A stretch of 64,000 bases of DNA from Hydrogeniiclostridium mannosilyticum (GTDB taxonomy: Bacteria > Bacillota > Clostridia > Oscillospirales > Acutalibacteraceae). This document shows positions 51,191 to 61,200 of the stretch, piece by piece. The stretch spans positions 124,001 to 188,000 of the forward strand of contig NZ_QLYR01000004.1 in the NCBI RefSeq assembly GCF_003268275.1. The letters are read 5' to 3'. How positions within the stretch are numbered: the first letter of the stretch is position 1; the number at the start of each line of letters is the position of its first letter. Under the pieces are notes generated by a model. That model was not told where the DNA came from and searched no databases. It saw nothing but the letters and a program-made list of their open reading frames with translations. A program made the position numbers and the translations under genes.

Positions 51191-52843
51191 ATGGATATTC
51201 ACGCGCTGTATACGGAAATCACCAGTACCTATGCGGAAAAAATACTCAACTGGGCAGTCCGCAAAACCGGCTGCCGCGCAGATGGCGAGGACCTGGCGCA
51301 GGAGGTGCTGCTGCAGGTATTTTTGGCGCTTCGCGGGCAGCAGCTCCGTTCCCCCGAGCATTTCGTCTGGAAGGTTGCCCACCATGTGTGGTGCAACCGT
51401 CTGCGGGCACTGAAAAGCTGCAGGACCTGCGAGCTGCCGGAGGTACTGCCCGATGGAACGGACTTCACCCATGATTTAGCCGAGGCCGAGGCCCTTCAGG
51501 ACAGCCTGGCCCGGATGCGCCGCGGGCTGGCGGACCTGAGCCGCACACAGCGTGAAATGATGATCCTACACTATCTTGACGGCCTGTCCGTCCGTGAAGT
51601 GGCAGAGCGGCTCGGTACCACCGCCTCCGCCGTCACGTGGCACCTGTTTGACGCTCGCAAGCAAGTAAGGGAGGAATTAACCATGTATAACGACACATCC
51701 GCTGTTTACAGGCCTGGACGGCTGACCATCGGCTGCTCCGGCGAAGCCCCCGCCTACCCCGACACCCAAAAGGTAAGCGACAGCCTGCTGCGCCAAAATC
51801 TTTGCCTGCTTTGTCACTCCGGCGGCAAGACACTGGATGAGCTTGCCGCTGCCACCGGCGTTCCAAAGCCCTTTCTTGAGTACGACCTGGACTGGCTGAC
51901 CAAGCATGAATTTCTCTGCTTAAGCGGCAGCCGCTATTACACCTCGTTCATCATTCTCAATCAGCAATATTTTGCCAACCGCCTTGAGGTTTACAGCAGC
52001 GCCCAGAAAGATTTTCTCGACGTTATCCTCGGCGGCCTCTGGGCACAGGAGGATAACATCCGCAGTCTCGGGTTTTATGGCTCGGATTTCCCTGCTGAGC
52101 GCCTGTATTGGTCCATCCTGATGCTGTTCACCAGCTATTGCAGCCGCAACAGCAGCCTTCTGCTCCGGCTCAAAAGCCAGGATCTCTGTGAAATCCGGCC
52201 GGACGGCGGCAAATACTTCATCATGGCGGCCGATGCCTCAACTCCCCTTTCACAGCTGGAGCCCAGGGGCTGGAACGACTTTTACGGCATCTGCTCCGAT
52301 TTCTGCGAATCCGGCGGCAAATATGAAAGCTACTATTGGCTGGGCGTTCATTGCTTTGCCGCACCGGAGAACCGCCCTGAAATTGTCTCCGCTGCCGCTG
52401 GGAGCCGGGCGCTTCTGCACCAGGCATACTGCGCGGCCTCTAAACCCGGGTTCAGCCCCGAATCTCTTCCCCCCGAGGCACAGGAAAAGCTCGCGGCAGC
52501 TGTTGAGTCCGGCCTTCTCGGCAGCCCCGAGAACGGCTACCGGCCCGGCTTTGTCATTATGACCCCGGGACAGCTTGCGCGCCTTCAAAACGAGGTATTT
52601 GCCCCGCTGCTGGAAAAAATCACCCCGCAGCTTCACCGCCTCAGCGAGCGCTTTTTCAAGCTGCACCGGCGTGATTTTCCCAGAGCTGGCGAGGGAAATA
52701 TTACCCACCATGTATATCTGGACCTGTGGAGCTTTGGAATTTATGCCATGCGGTCCGCCGTAAATACAGGCAGCCTGGCGCTGCCTGAGACGCCTGCGCA
52801 GGGTGTGCCGCTGACGTTGGTTCTGATTGAACAGCAGGCCTGA
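51191..52843 (+). CDS. Sigma-70-family factor fused to a long unknown C-terminal domain
   Basis: 550 residues. Residues 1-80 are an ECF-like region 2 (GEDLAQEVLLQVFLAL), 115-160 region 4 (REMMILHYLDGLSVREVAER, then TTASAVTWHLFDARKQ). A linker precedes a winged-helix-like segment (about 205-255: NLCLLCHSGGKTLDELAAAT) and about 290 residues of unassigned mixed domain with several Cys and Trp. No anti-sigma gene is adjacent, so the extra domain may sense a signal directly. Single gene; no -35/-10 for another sigma is evident. Confidence 0.85.
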   Translation: MDIHALYTEITSTYAEKILNWAVRKTGCRADGEDLAQEVLLQVFLALRGQQLRSPEHFVWKVAHHVWCNRLRALKSCRTCELPEVLPDGTDFTHDLAEAEALQDSLARMRRGLADLSRTQREMMILHYLDGLSVREVAERLGTTASAVTWHLFDARKQVREELTMYNDTSAVYRPGRLTIGCSGEAPAYPDTQKVSDSLLRQNLCLLCHSGGKTLDELAAATGVPKPFLEYDLDWLTKHEFLCLSGSRYYTSFIILNQQYFANRLEVYSSAQKDFLDVILGGLWAQEDNIRSLGFYGSDFPAERLYWSILMLFTSYCSRNSSLLLRLKSQDLCEIRPDGGKYFIMAADASTPLSQLEPRGWNDFYGICSDFCESGGKYESYYWLGVHCFAAPENRPEIVSAAAGSRALLHQAYCAASKPGFSPESLPPEAQEKLAAAVESGLLGSPENGYRPGFVIMTPGQLARLQNEVFAPLLEKITPQLHRLSERFFKLHRRDFPRAGEGNITHHVYLDLWSFGIYAMRSAVNTGSLALPETPAQGVPLTLVLIEQQA

Positions 52844-52874
52844 CCACGGTTTAGCACACCCCACCGGCATGCAG

Positions 52875-52912
52875 AAGCGGCCTTCTCTGAATCAACAGAG
52901 AAGGCCGCTTTT
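52875..52912. terminator. Bidirectional terminator between the sigma-factor and DUF362 genes
   Basis: Perfect 14-bp stem (52875-52888 with 52897-52910) and T/A ends between convergent genes. Confidence 0.88.
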
Positions 52913-52974
52913 CAATGAGGTATACACGGCTGCGAGCTCCTTGTTGACAGGGCTCCAAACGCCGGTTTTCTTTA

Positions 52975-54096
52975 TTTCAGGGTTACCAGATCATAATCCG
53001 CGCTGCCCAGACCAATTTTCACGGCATGCTCAATGCCGGAGCGCCAATTTGTCACCGGGAAGGTGTTGGTGAAGTGATCATGATGGCAGTCGCCATGCTC
53101 TGCCAGCTCCTCTGCCAGCTTGCTGCCCGCCTGTACCGGCTGGGCGTTGCAGGCATCCGCGCAGGCCAGGTCCAACGCCACGGGGTCCACCGAGGCAAAC
53201 ATGCCCACATCCGGGATGATTGGCAAGTCGTTTTCCGCATGACAATCGCAATACGGCGAGACGTCCATGACAATGTTGATGTGCAGCTGGGGGCGTCCGT
53301 CAACCACCGCCTTGGCATATTCGGCTATTTTGCAGTTCAGTTCGTCGTTGGCGCTGTTATTGGCGTTATAAATCGCGTCAAAGTTACAGGCGCCCAAGCA
53401 GCGGCCGCAGCCGACACAGCGGTTATGGTCAATAGAGGCCTTTCGGTCTTCCCCATAGCTGATGGCGCCGTGCGCGCAGTTTTTAGAACAGACCCGGCAG
53501 CCCACGCATTTTTCCCGGTCCACATCCGGCTTGCCGCTGCAGTGCTGCTCCATCTTACCGGCACGGGAGCCACAGCCCATGCCCAGGTTCTTCAGCGCGC
53601 CGCCGAAGCCCGTCGCCTCATGGCCCTTAAAATGGTTGAGCGAGATGACAACATCGGCATCCATAACGGCACGGCCGATTTTGGCCTCCTTCACATATTC
53701 GCCGCCGTCAACCGGCACCAGCGCCTCGTCCGTACCCTTGAGGCCGTCCGCAATGATGACCGGGCAGCCGCAGCTCAGCGGCGTAAAGCCGTTTTCCCAT
53801 GCGGCATAAAGGTGATCCAGCGCGTTTTTCCGCCGCCCCACATAGAGGGTGTTGCAGTCGGTGAGGAAGGGCTTACCACCCTGTTCCTTCACCAGATCCG
53901 CCACGGCCTTGGCAAAATTCGGCCGCAGGAATGAAAGGTTCCCGGGCTCGCCGAAATGAATCTTGATCGCGACAAATTTTTCCTTCATGTCAATTTCGCC
54001 GGCCCCGGCGGCACGCATAAGCTTTTGCAGCTTAACCAGCAAATTGGTGCCGGGCTTGGCCCGCATATCGCAAAAATATACCTTCGATTTTTCCAC
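52975..54096 (-). CDS. DUF362 protein with two 4Fe-4S clusters
   Basis: 373 residues. DUF362 core (KIHFGEPGNLSFLRPNFAKA, ISLNHFKGHEATGFGGALKN) with an inserted ferredoxin: CVGCRVCSKNCAHG and CVGCGRCLGACNFD (about 190-245), each a 4Fe-4S motif. The role is electron transfer, partner unknown; such proteins are frequent in anaerobic Clostridia. The start is GTG 54096 behind GGAAGGGAAG. The last residues complete the DUF362 fold. Confidence 0.92.
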
Positions 54097-54214
54097 AAGA
54101 AAACTTCCCTTCCTATTTTCTATCTTTAATTGTAAGAGATTGATAAACGCTTGTCAAGAAATGTTCGTCCCGGCTAACCGCCCGCACGGCGCCCGTTCCG
54201 GCTATGCCGCGCCA

Positions 54215-55036
54215 TCACCTCAGCAGGTACTGGTACACAGCCTGCGCCACGCCGTCCTCCCGGTTGGAGGCCACCACCCGGTCGGCCCGGGCCCGGAGCT
54301 GCGGCTGCGCGTTGCCCATGGCAAAGCACAGCCCGGCGGAGCAGAACATCGGCAGGTCGTTCTCCGCATCGCCAATACAGGCAATCTCCTTGCGCGCAAT
54401 GCCCAAATGGCGGCCCAGCGCACAAAGCGCCGATCCCTTCGAAGCATCCCGGGAAAAAACCTCCACATAGATGCGGTCAAACGCATAGAAGCAATCCGCG
54501 GCTTCGCGCTCCAGCAGCGCCTCCAGCCGCCGCCGGGCCGCGGCAGTAAAAAAGTAGGGCTGAAGCTCCTCAACATCATGGGCCTGCGCCCGCAGCGCCT
54601 GCTCCATATTGCTTACACATATGCCCGCCCGGGCGTCCGTCCGGTAGGCTGCCCGGCCCATCAGGTACAGCCCCCTGCCCTGAACCAGGTACTCCCCGTT
54701 CACATGGGCAGTCAGCCCCAGGCGCAGGCCGGAGAAGGCCCTCAGCAGCTCCAGGGCGCGCTCGCGCGGAATCAGGGCTTGAAAAAGCGTCTCGCCGGTT
54801 TTTATGTCTGTCACACGCGCCCCGTTGGAGGAGATAACATAGCGAAAAAACGGATTGCCCGCAAGCTGTGCCCGCAGCTGATGCGGCAGGCAGGAGAGGC
54901 TGCGCCCTGTCGCAGGCGCAACGGTAATGCCCGCGGCGGCTGCGGCGGCAAGCGCGCGCATGTTTTCGCCCGATATACAGTTCCTATGGTTTAGGCAGGT
55001 CCCGTCCATGTCCACGGCAAATAATTTTATTGCCAT
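54215..55036 (-). CDS. Cof-type HAD-superfamily phosphatase
   Basis: 273 residues. Motif I FAVDMDGTCL (nucleophile Asp), motif II SSNGARV, Lys of motif III in SRDASKGSALCALG and motif IV IGDAENDLPMF; C2-type cap between. Acts on sugar phosphates or similar; specificity unknown. Confidence 0.94.
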   Translation of the reverse strand: MAIKLFAVDMDGTCLNHRNCISGENMRALAAAAAAGITVAPATGRSLSCLPHQLRAQLAGNPFFRYVISSNGARVTDIKTGETLFQALIPRERALELLRAFSGLRLGLTAHVNGEYLVQGRGLYLMGRAAYRTDARAGICVSNMEQALRAQAHDVEELQPYFFTAAARRRLEALLEREAADCFYAFDRIYVEVFSRDASKGSALCALGRHLGIARKEIACIGDAENDLPMFCSAGLCFAMGNAQPQLRARADRVVASNREDGVAQAVYQYLLR

Positions 55037-55216
55037 CCTCTTTATTCCTCCTTTCTCCGCCGCGGGCCAAAGCGCTCCTCCTGCCGCCTTGATTTTGCGC
55101 TCCGGCCGCTTTTCCTCTGTTTTTATTTTAGCACAAGCGCCGCCTTTTTACAGCAGAAAATTTCTGAGCGCCCGCCGCCCAAGCAAAGGGCTATGCCGTG
55201 TTTGCCGTATAAACCG

Positions 55217-55251
55217 GCAGGAGCCGCGGGGTGTTTCCCCGCGGCTCCTGC
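55217..55251. repeat. Perfect 15-bp inverted repeat downstream of the adhesin gene
   Basis: 55217-55231 pairs with 55237-55251 around TGTTT. No T run follows, so it may be a Rho-independent terminator of poor quality or an mRNA-protecting hairpin. The rest of 55037-55297 is gene-free. Confidence 0.6.
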
Positions 55252-55297
55252 TCAAGGGCAGCCTTGCATGCTAAGCTCTATAGCCGCCGCTTATCCC

Positions 55298-58200
55298 TTA
55301 TGCTTCTGATTTTTCCTTTTTTCTGCGGTACAGGCCGGCAGCCAGTAATCCGCCGCCGGAGCACAGCGCCAGCAGCAATACCGGCAGCAGGTTCATGGGC
55401 TCTCCGGTTGCGGTAGAGCTGCGGTCAATTTGGTCAATCCGCACGGTTGCGGTGGCCTCCTGGCCCGCTCCGGTCACCAGCCGGAAGGTATAAACCCCAT
55501 TTTCCGTCACCGTATAGGTCGTCGCTCCATCCGGCAGCCTGCTCTCCGCGCCGCCGTCCTTGGAGACATACAGCGCCATGCCGGAGGCATATTCCCCGCC
55601 GGGAATCAGCGTCAGCACTACATCCTGGCCGGTTGCCGCGCCCGGAATGCCGTCAATAGACAGGCTGGGCTGCTCGCTCTCCTTTTGAACCCGGACCGTC
55701 ACCGGCTCGGATTCATTACCGGCGGCGTCCACCGCAACAATGACGACGTCGTAGCTGCCATCCGGCAGGCCGTCGATGCGGAAGGAGGCCTCCGTTGAGA
55801 CGTTCTCCTCGCCGTTCACGGTATAGCGGACCTCCTTGAGCTGCGCCAATTCATCCCCGGCCTCGACCGTGATGGCGGCATCCGCGTCGAGCGTCCACGC
55901 TCCATCGCTGTCATACGCAACCGTCAGCGTGGGCGCGGTGGCGTCCACCACTATGCCGCCGCTGCTCAGGTAGGTCTCGTTGCCGCTTTGGTCCGTTATC
56001 CGCGCATAGACCACATAGGCGCCGTCGGGCTCCAGCGTGAACGAGTCGCCCGCCTGCCATTCATCCGAAGCCTTCAGCGCTTCAAGCGTTTGCTGGCTAT
56101 TGGCGGTCAGGTACTCGATCTTTGCCACGCCGCTGCCCTGATCCGCCGCGGCAACCGCCACCGCCGCCGGTTCCTTAAAGAACGTGTCGAATGTGATTTC
56201 CTCTTCCAGCTCCGTCCAGCTGTGCCCGCCGGCGGTAATGCTTCCCGTTGGCGCGGTGTCGTCCAGCTGTACCCGGATTGTCTCCGTCGCCGCCGTGTTG
56301 CCGGCGTAATCCACCGCGTTGATGACAACATCATAGTCGCCCTCCGGCAGATTTGTAATCGAGAACGCCGTGTCCTCCGCCGTATAGCTCTTTCCGTCGA
56401 TGGTGTAGGCGATCTCCTTCACCCCAGAGAGGTTGTCGGTAACCTTTACGTCGATCTTTGCGTCCTTGGTCAGCGCCCACTTCCCGGCCTGATGGTATTC
56501 CGCGTCAATGACCGGGGCCTTATCGTCCACGACTATGCCGCCGCTGCTCAGGTAGGTCGCGTTGCCGCTTTGATCCGTTATCCTCGCGTAGACCACATAG
56601 GCCTGGTTGGGCTTCAGCGTGAACGAATCGCCCGCCTGCCATTCATCCGAAGCCTTCAGCGCTTCAAGCGTTTGCTGGCTATTGGCGGTCAGGTACTCGA
56701 TCTTTGCCACACCGCTGCCTTGATCCGCCGCGGCAACCGTCACCGCCGCCGGTTCCTTAAAGAATGTGTCGAACGTGATTTCCTGTTCCAGCTCCGTCCA
56801 GCTGTGCCCGCCGGCGGTAATGCTTCCCGTTGGCGCGGTGTCGTCCAGCTGTACCTGGATTGTCTTTGCCGCCGCTGTGTTGCCGGCATGGTCCACCGCG
56901 TTGATGACGACATCGTAGTCGCCCTCCGGCAGATTTGTGATCGAGAACGCCGTGTCCTCCGTTGTATAGCGCTCTCCGTCGATGGTGTAGGCGATCTCCT
57001 TCACCTCGGAGAGGTTGTCGGTAACTTCTACGTTGATCTTTGCGTCCTTGGTCAGCGCCCACTTCCCGGCCTGATTATAAACTACGTCGATGACCGGGGC
57101 CTTATCGTCTACAATCACGCCGTCGCTGCTCAAGTAGAACACATTACCGGCATAATCCGTCACACGCGTGTAGACCACATAGGCGCCGTCGGGCTCCAGC
57201 GTGAACGAACCGCCCGCCTGCCACTTATCCGAAGCCTTCAGCGCTTCAAGCGTTTGCTGGCTATTGGCAACCAGGTACTCGGTCTTTGCCACGCCGCTAA
57301 GCGCGTCGGTTGCCTGAATTTTAACCTCGGTCGTGTCCTTGAAGAACAGCCCGAAGGTGATGGTATTCAGGAACTCGCGCCAGCTGCTGCCTGCAATGGT
57401 GATGCTGCCGCCCGGCAGCGTTGTGTCCACAGAGAGGGTCAGCGGCTCATGCAGGAAGGTGGTTTCCACCCATTCGCCGTCCACCTGCTTGCGCAGCTTG
57501 AAGTTGACGGACTGTTCTTTCCCCTCGCGGATGGTCATGGAATCGGCCCAGCTGGTGCCGTTCCAGATCTCCTCATAGCCGTTTGCCGGGCGAATGACCA
57601 CATTTGTGTTGTACCAATCGCCGCTCCGGTTCCCTTCTACCACGTAGCCTTCCTCTTCAAGGACGTTCTCCGACCAGCCCGCGTAGAGCGTGCGCGCGCC
57701 CGTTACCGGGTTTTTAAAGTCATAGCCTGTTTCACACGCTTCCTCAGTGTACCAGCCGGTAAACGTGTAGCCGGGCCGCTTGGGCTCCGCGGGCTTAGCC
57801 GCCTGCTCACTATAGCCGATCTGCTGTGTCTGCGGCATGCCGCTTACGGCATCCTCCGTATTCGGGTCAAACTGAACGTCAAACAGGGGGTAGGTCTCGA
57901 ACTGTGCGCTTGTTGCCAGGCTTTCGGGAATGTTGCCGGAGGCCGCCATCTTTATTTCAAACAAATAGCTCGTGCCCGGCTCCAGCCCGGTAAACTCCGG
58001 GGATTCGCTCCACTCCGTCCAGGTGTCGGCCGCCACGTCCAGCGCCCGGCGGTACTGTGCGCCCGGTACGGCTTTCAGGGTAATTGCACGGGAGGTTTTG
58101 CTTTCAAGCTCCGGCTTGGCCGGTTCGTCAAAGGCCGTAACAAAAGAGCCCTGCCGGATGAACCCGGTATCACCCACAATATTGTCCGCCACAATTTGGT

Positions 58201-61200
58201 AAACATATTCTGTCGCGGGCTCCAGGTTTGTGAAGGAGGCCGTTATATTTTTGGCGCTTTCCGCATCGTTGTACTCCGCAATCATGCGCCAGTCATTTCC
58301 GCTGGCTTCCTTCAGCATCAGCCTTGCGCGCTTGAAATAGTCGTCCTTTTCATATTGGACGGAGCCGGTAAACCTCGCGCTGTTTTTCGTGACCTCACTG
58401 ACCGCCATGCTGATTTGCGGCGGCGGCAGCTGGTCGTCAATCAACACGTTGTCACTGTAGGCAACGCTTGCATTGCTGGCCTTATCGGTTGCCGTTACGG
58501 TGATGACGCCCTCGTACGATTTGGTAATCATCCCGGAATAGCTCGTTGTGTCGCCTACCCGCGTGAGCGTATAGCTGTCGCCGGCGCTCGTCGTGGCGAT
58601 GACGGTGTCGATGCCGCTGGTCACGTCCGATGCCTTCACGGTAATCTCTACCTGGCGGTTGGTCGCCGTACCGAACGAACGCATAAACGCACGGAAGACA
58701 TTATCCTCCTCCAGCGGGATGTCAGTTTCCTTCAGCGTCACCTCGCCATTCAGCGTCGGGCTCTTGCGGTCCAGCTTCAGCGCGACCGATTTGGCCTCAA
58801 CGGCGGCGCCCTGTTCGTTGACAGCCTTTGCCATCAGGGTGTAGGTTCCGTCCCTGCTGGGCAGATCCACCTCCACATACTCGCCTTCAGCCGTGGTCCA
58901 ATTCGCGCTGCCGTCGAGTGAATACCAGATTTCCTTTACGTCGAAATTCTCCAGCTCTTCGGCGGAAATTTTAATTTTTGCCGCTGGGTCCGTGGTGTTG
59001 ACCCAGCCGTTCGGGTTGGTTTCGGGCAGGGAAATCAACACATTTCCGGCCGTCTTCTGGTTGTTCTGAACCTTGAGCGTGTAGCTCTTTGCGGCCGCGC
59101 CCTCACCGGACGGCTGTACCTTCACCACGGCCTGGTTTTGTTTGCCGGTAGCCTCGCCGTTGACCGATGTGTACTGCAGCGGCATGGTTGCGGTTGCAGT
59201 GCCAATGCCCGTGCCGATCAGCTGACCGTAGGCGTCGTAGATTTCGACCGTGGCCGTTTGGCTGGCGGCAGCGGCGGTAATATTGGTGGAGGTCGCGTTT
59301 TCCACCGTATCCTCATAGTTGAGCGTGTCGTTCTTGAAATTCAGCATCATACCGCTGGCGGAGAGCGCGCTCAGGTCCGCGTCCATCTCATCCGCTGTCG
59401 CGGTAAACATTACAACCTCAATATCCTTGCCCAGCTGGCTGAAGGCCACGTTGCGGGTAATCTTTTCCTCCGAGCCGAAATCCATCAGCGTCTCCTTGCT
59501 GTCCGCCAGGTATTTGCTCTCAATAATTTCGCCGTTCTCGTCCAGCAGGTTAACGACGGCATTCCAGGAATTGCTCTCCTGCATCTTCAGGTTGGAGAGG
59601 GTAACAGCCGCCTCCGTGGTTTTGCCGTTGGTCAGCTCGAACTGCTTATCAATCTCAACGCCCGCGCGGTCCTTTTGCAGGCTGTAGAGCTGTTGCAGCT
59701 CCGTGTTGTTCCCCTCGTCATACTCGGTCACCTGTTTCCCGTCTTTTTCAATCCACACCTTGACGTAGACCGGTATGCCCGACTCCGGGATCTCCTCATA
59801 GCCCTTCTCCTCGATATACTCCTTAATGTTAAACGAGACCTGCTTGGTGTAGGTACCCGCGTCAATCAGGGAGATGTCCTCTTCGGAATCCAGCGTTATG
59901 GTGTCCAGGCCCGGCAGGCTCTCGGTGTATTCGCCGTCGGCGAAGAAGCCAAGCTTCACGGACTGGCCGGAGCCCGCCAGCTCAACCTCGGAGCCGTTAT
60001 AGAGCGTTACCATAAACTCGCGCAGGCCGTCCTCTTCCTTGTTGAGCTCAATCTTAGAGATGCCGACATCCGGAATGGTCAGGCGGATGGTCCCCTGCTT
60101 GCTCTGTTTCGTCCCGTCGGAATAGGTGACCTCAACGGTATAATCCGGGTCAACCACCTTGTCATCCGGCACCTGGTAATCGACCGGCAGATCCAGGCTG
60201 CCGTTGGGCAGCAGGTGGATCTGATCGGCTCCGAAGACCACCGGGTCCCCGCCGCCCACGGTAATTTTGACCTGCTTAATCAGCTGAATGCCGTTGTTGA
60301 CAACGGTGAACTGCACCGGCAGCGGCAGGCCCTTGAGCATGCTGCCTAGGTCTGCATCCACCGCCTCAATGTCAAACGCATCCTCGTAGGTTTCCGTTGC
60401 GGTGTACATGCCGCTGACAGAGGCCGGCAGAAGCAACGGCTCATACTTCCCGGTTTCCGGGTTATAGACCTCCTCGTCGGTCTCCTCCAGGCCGGTGTAC
60501 TGGGAGCCAAGGATCATGGCCTTAATCTGATTATCCCCGCTTGCGTAGGCGCTGAAGGCATCGATGATGGCGCCCTCCTCCATCTCCGCCACGTCAATGA
60601 CCGCGCTGGTATGAATCTGCCCGCCGTCCTCGACAAAGCGAATGGCCTTGAGCACGCCGGTGCCCGCCTTATCTTGGTCGCCAGAGGCGTCCGTGGTGGC
60701 CCACACCAGGGAGAGGTTGCTCAGCGCCGGGTCGGTGGAGCGGACAAAGCGGAAATTGGCAGCAACCGCGACATTCCTGCCGCCGGTGGCCTCGCTGAGG
60801 CTGTCGGCCAGGTTGACCTCGCCGGTCGTGATGTTGCCGTCGCTGTCAACCGATGCCAGGCGAATGTCGCTTTCCGTCCTCTGGCCGCCCTCTTCATCCT
60901 CTATGGTGGTAACATTGTGCCAGCCGAGGATGAACTGCTCTTCTCCGCCGAGCATCGCGGTGGTGATCTGCGGGTTTTCATCCAGGCTTGAGTCGCTTGT
61001 CAGCTGCTGGTTTTTGACGACATTGCCCTCCGTGTCAACCACGACATAGACAATCTCGTAATTGTTCACGCTGCTGACGGCATCCGCGGCGCTCTTGTCG
61101 AGCGTATAGGTCACCGCGGCGGTGCCGTCCTCCAGCATAGCGGCCTGAATGGCCATGACGCTGCCGGAGGTGCCGTTATACAGCGTATCCGGATCGCTCC

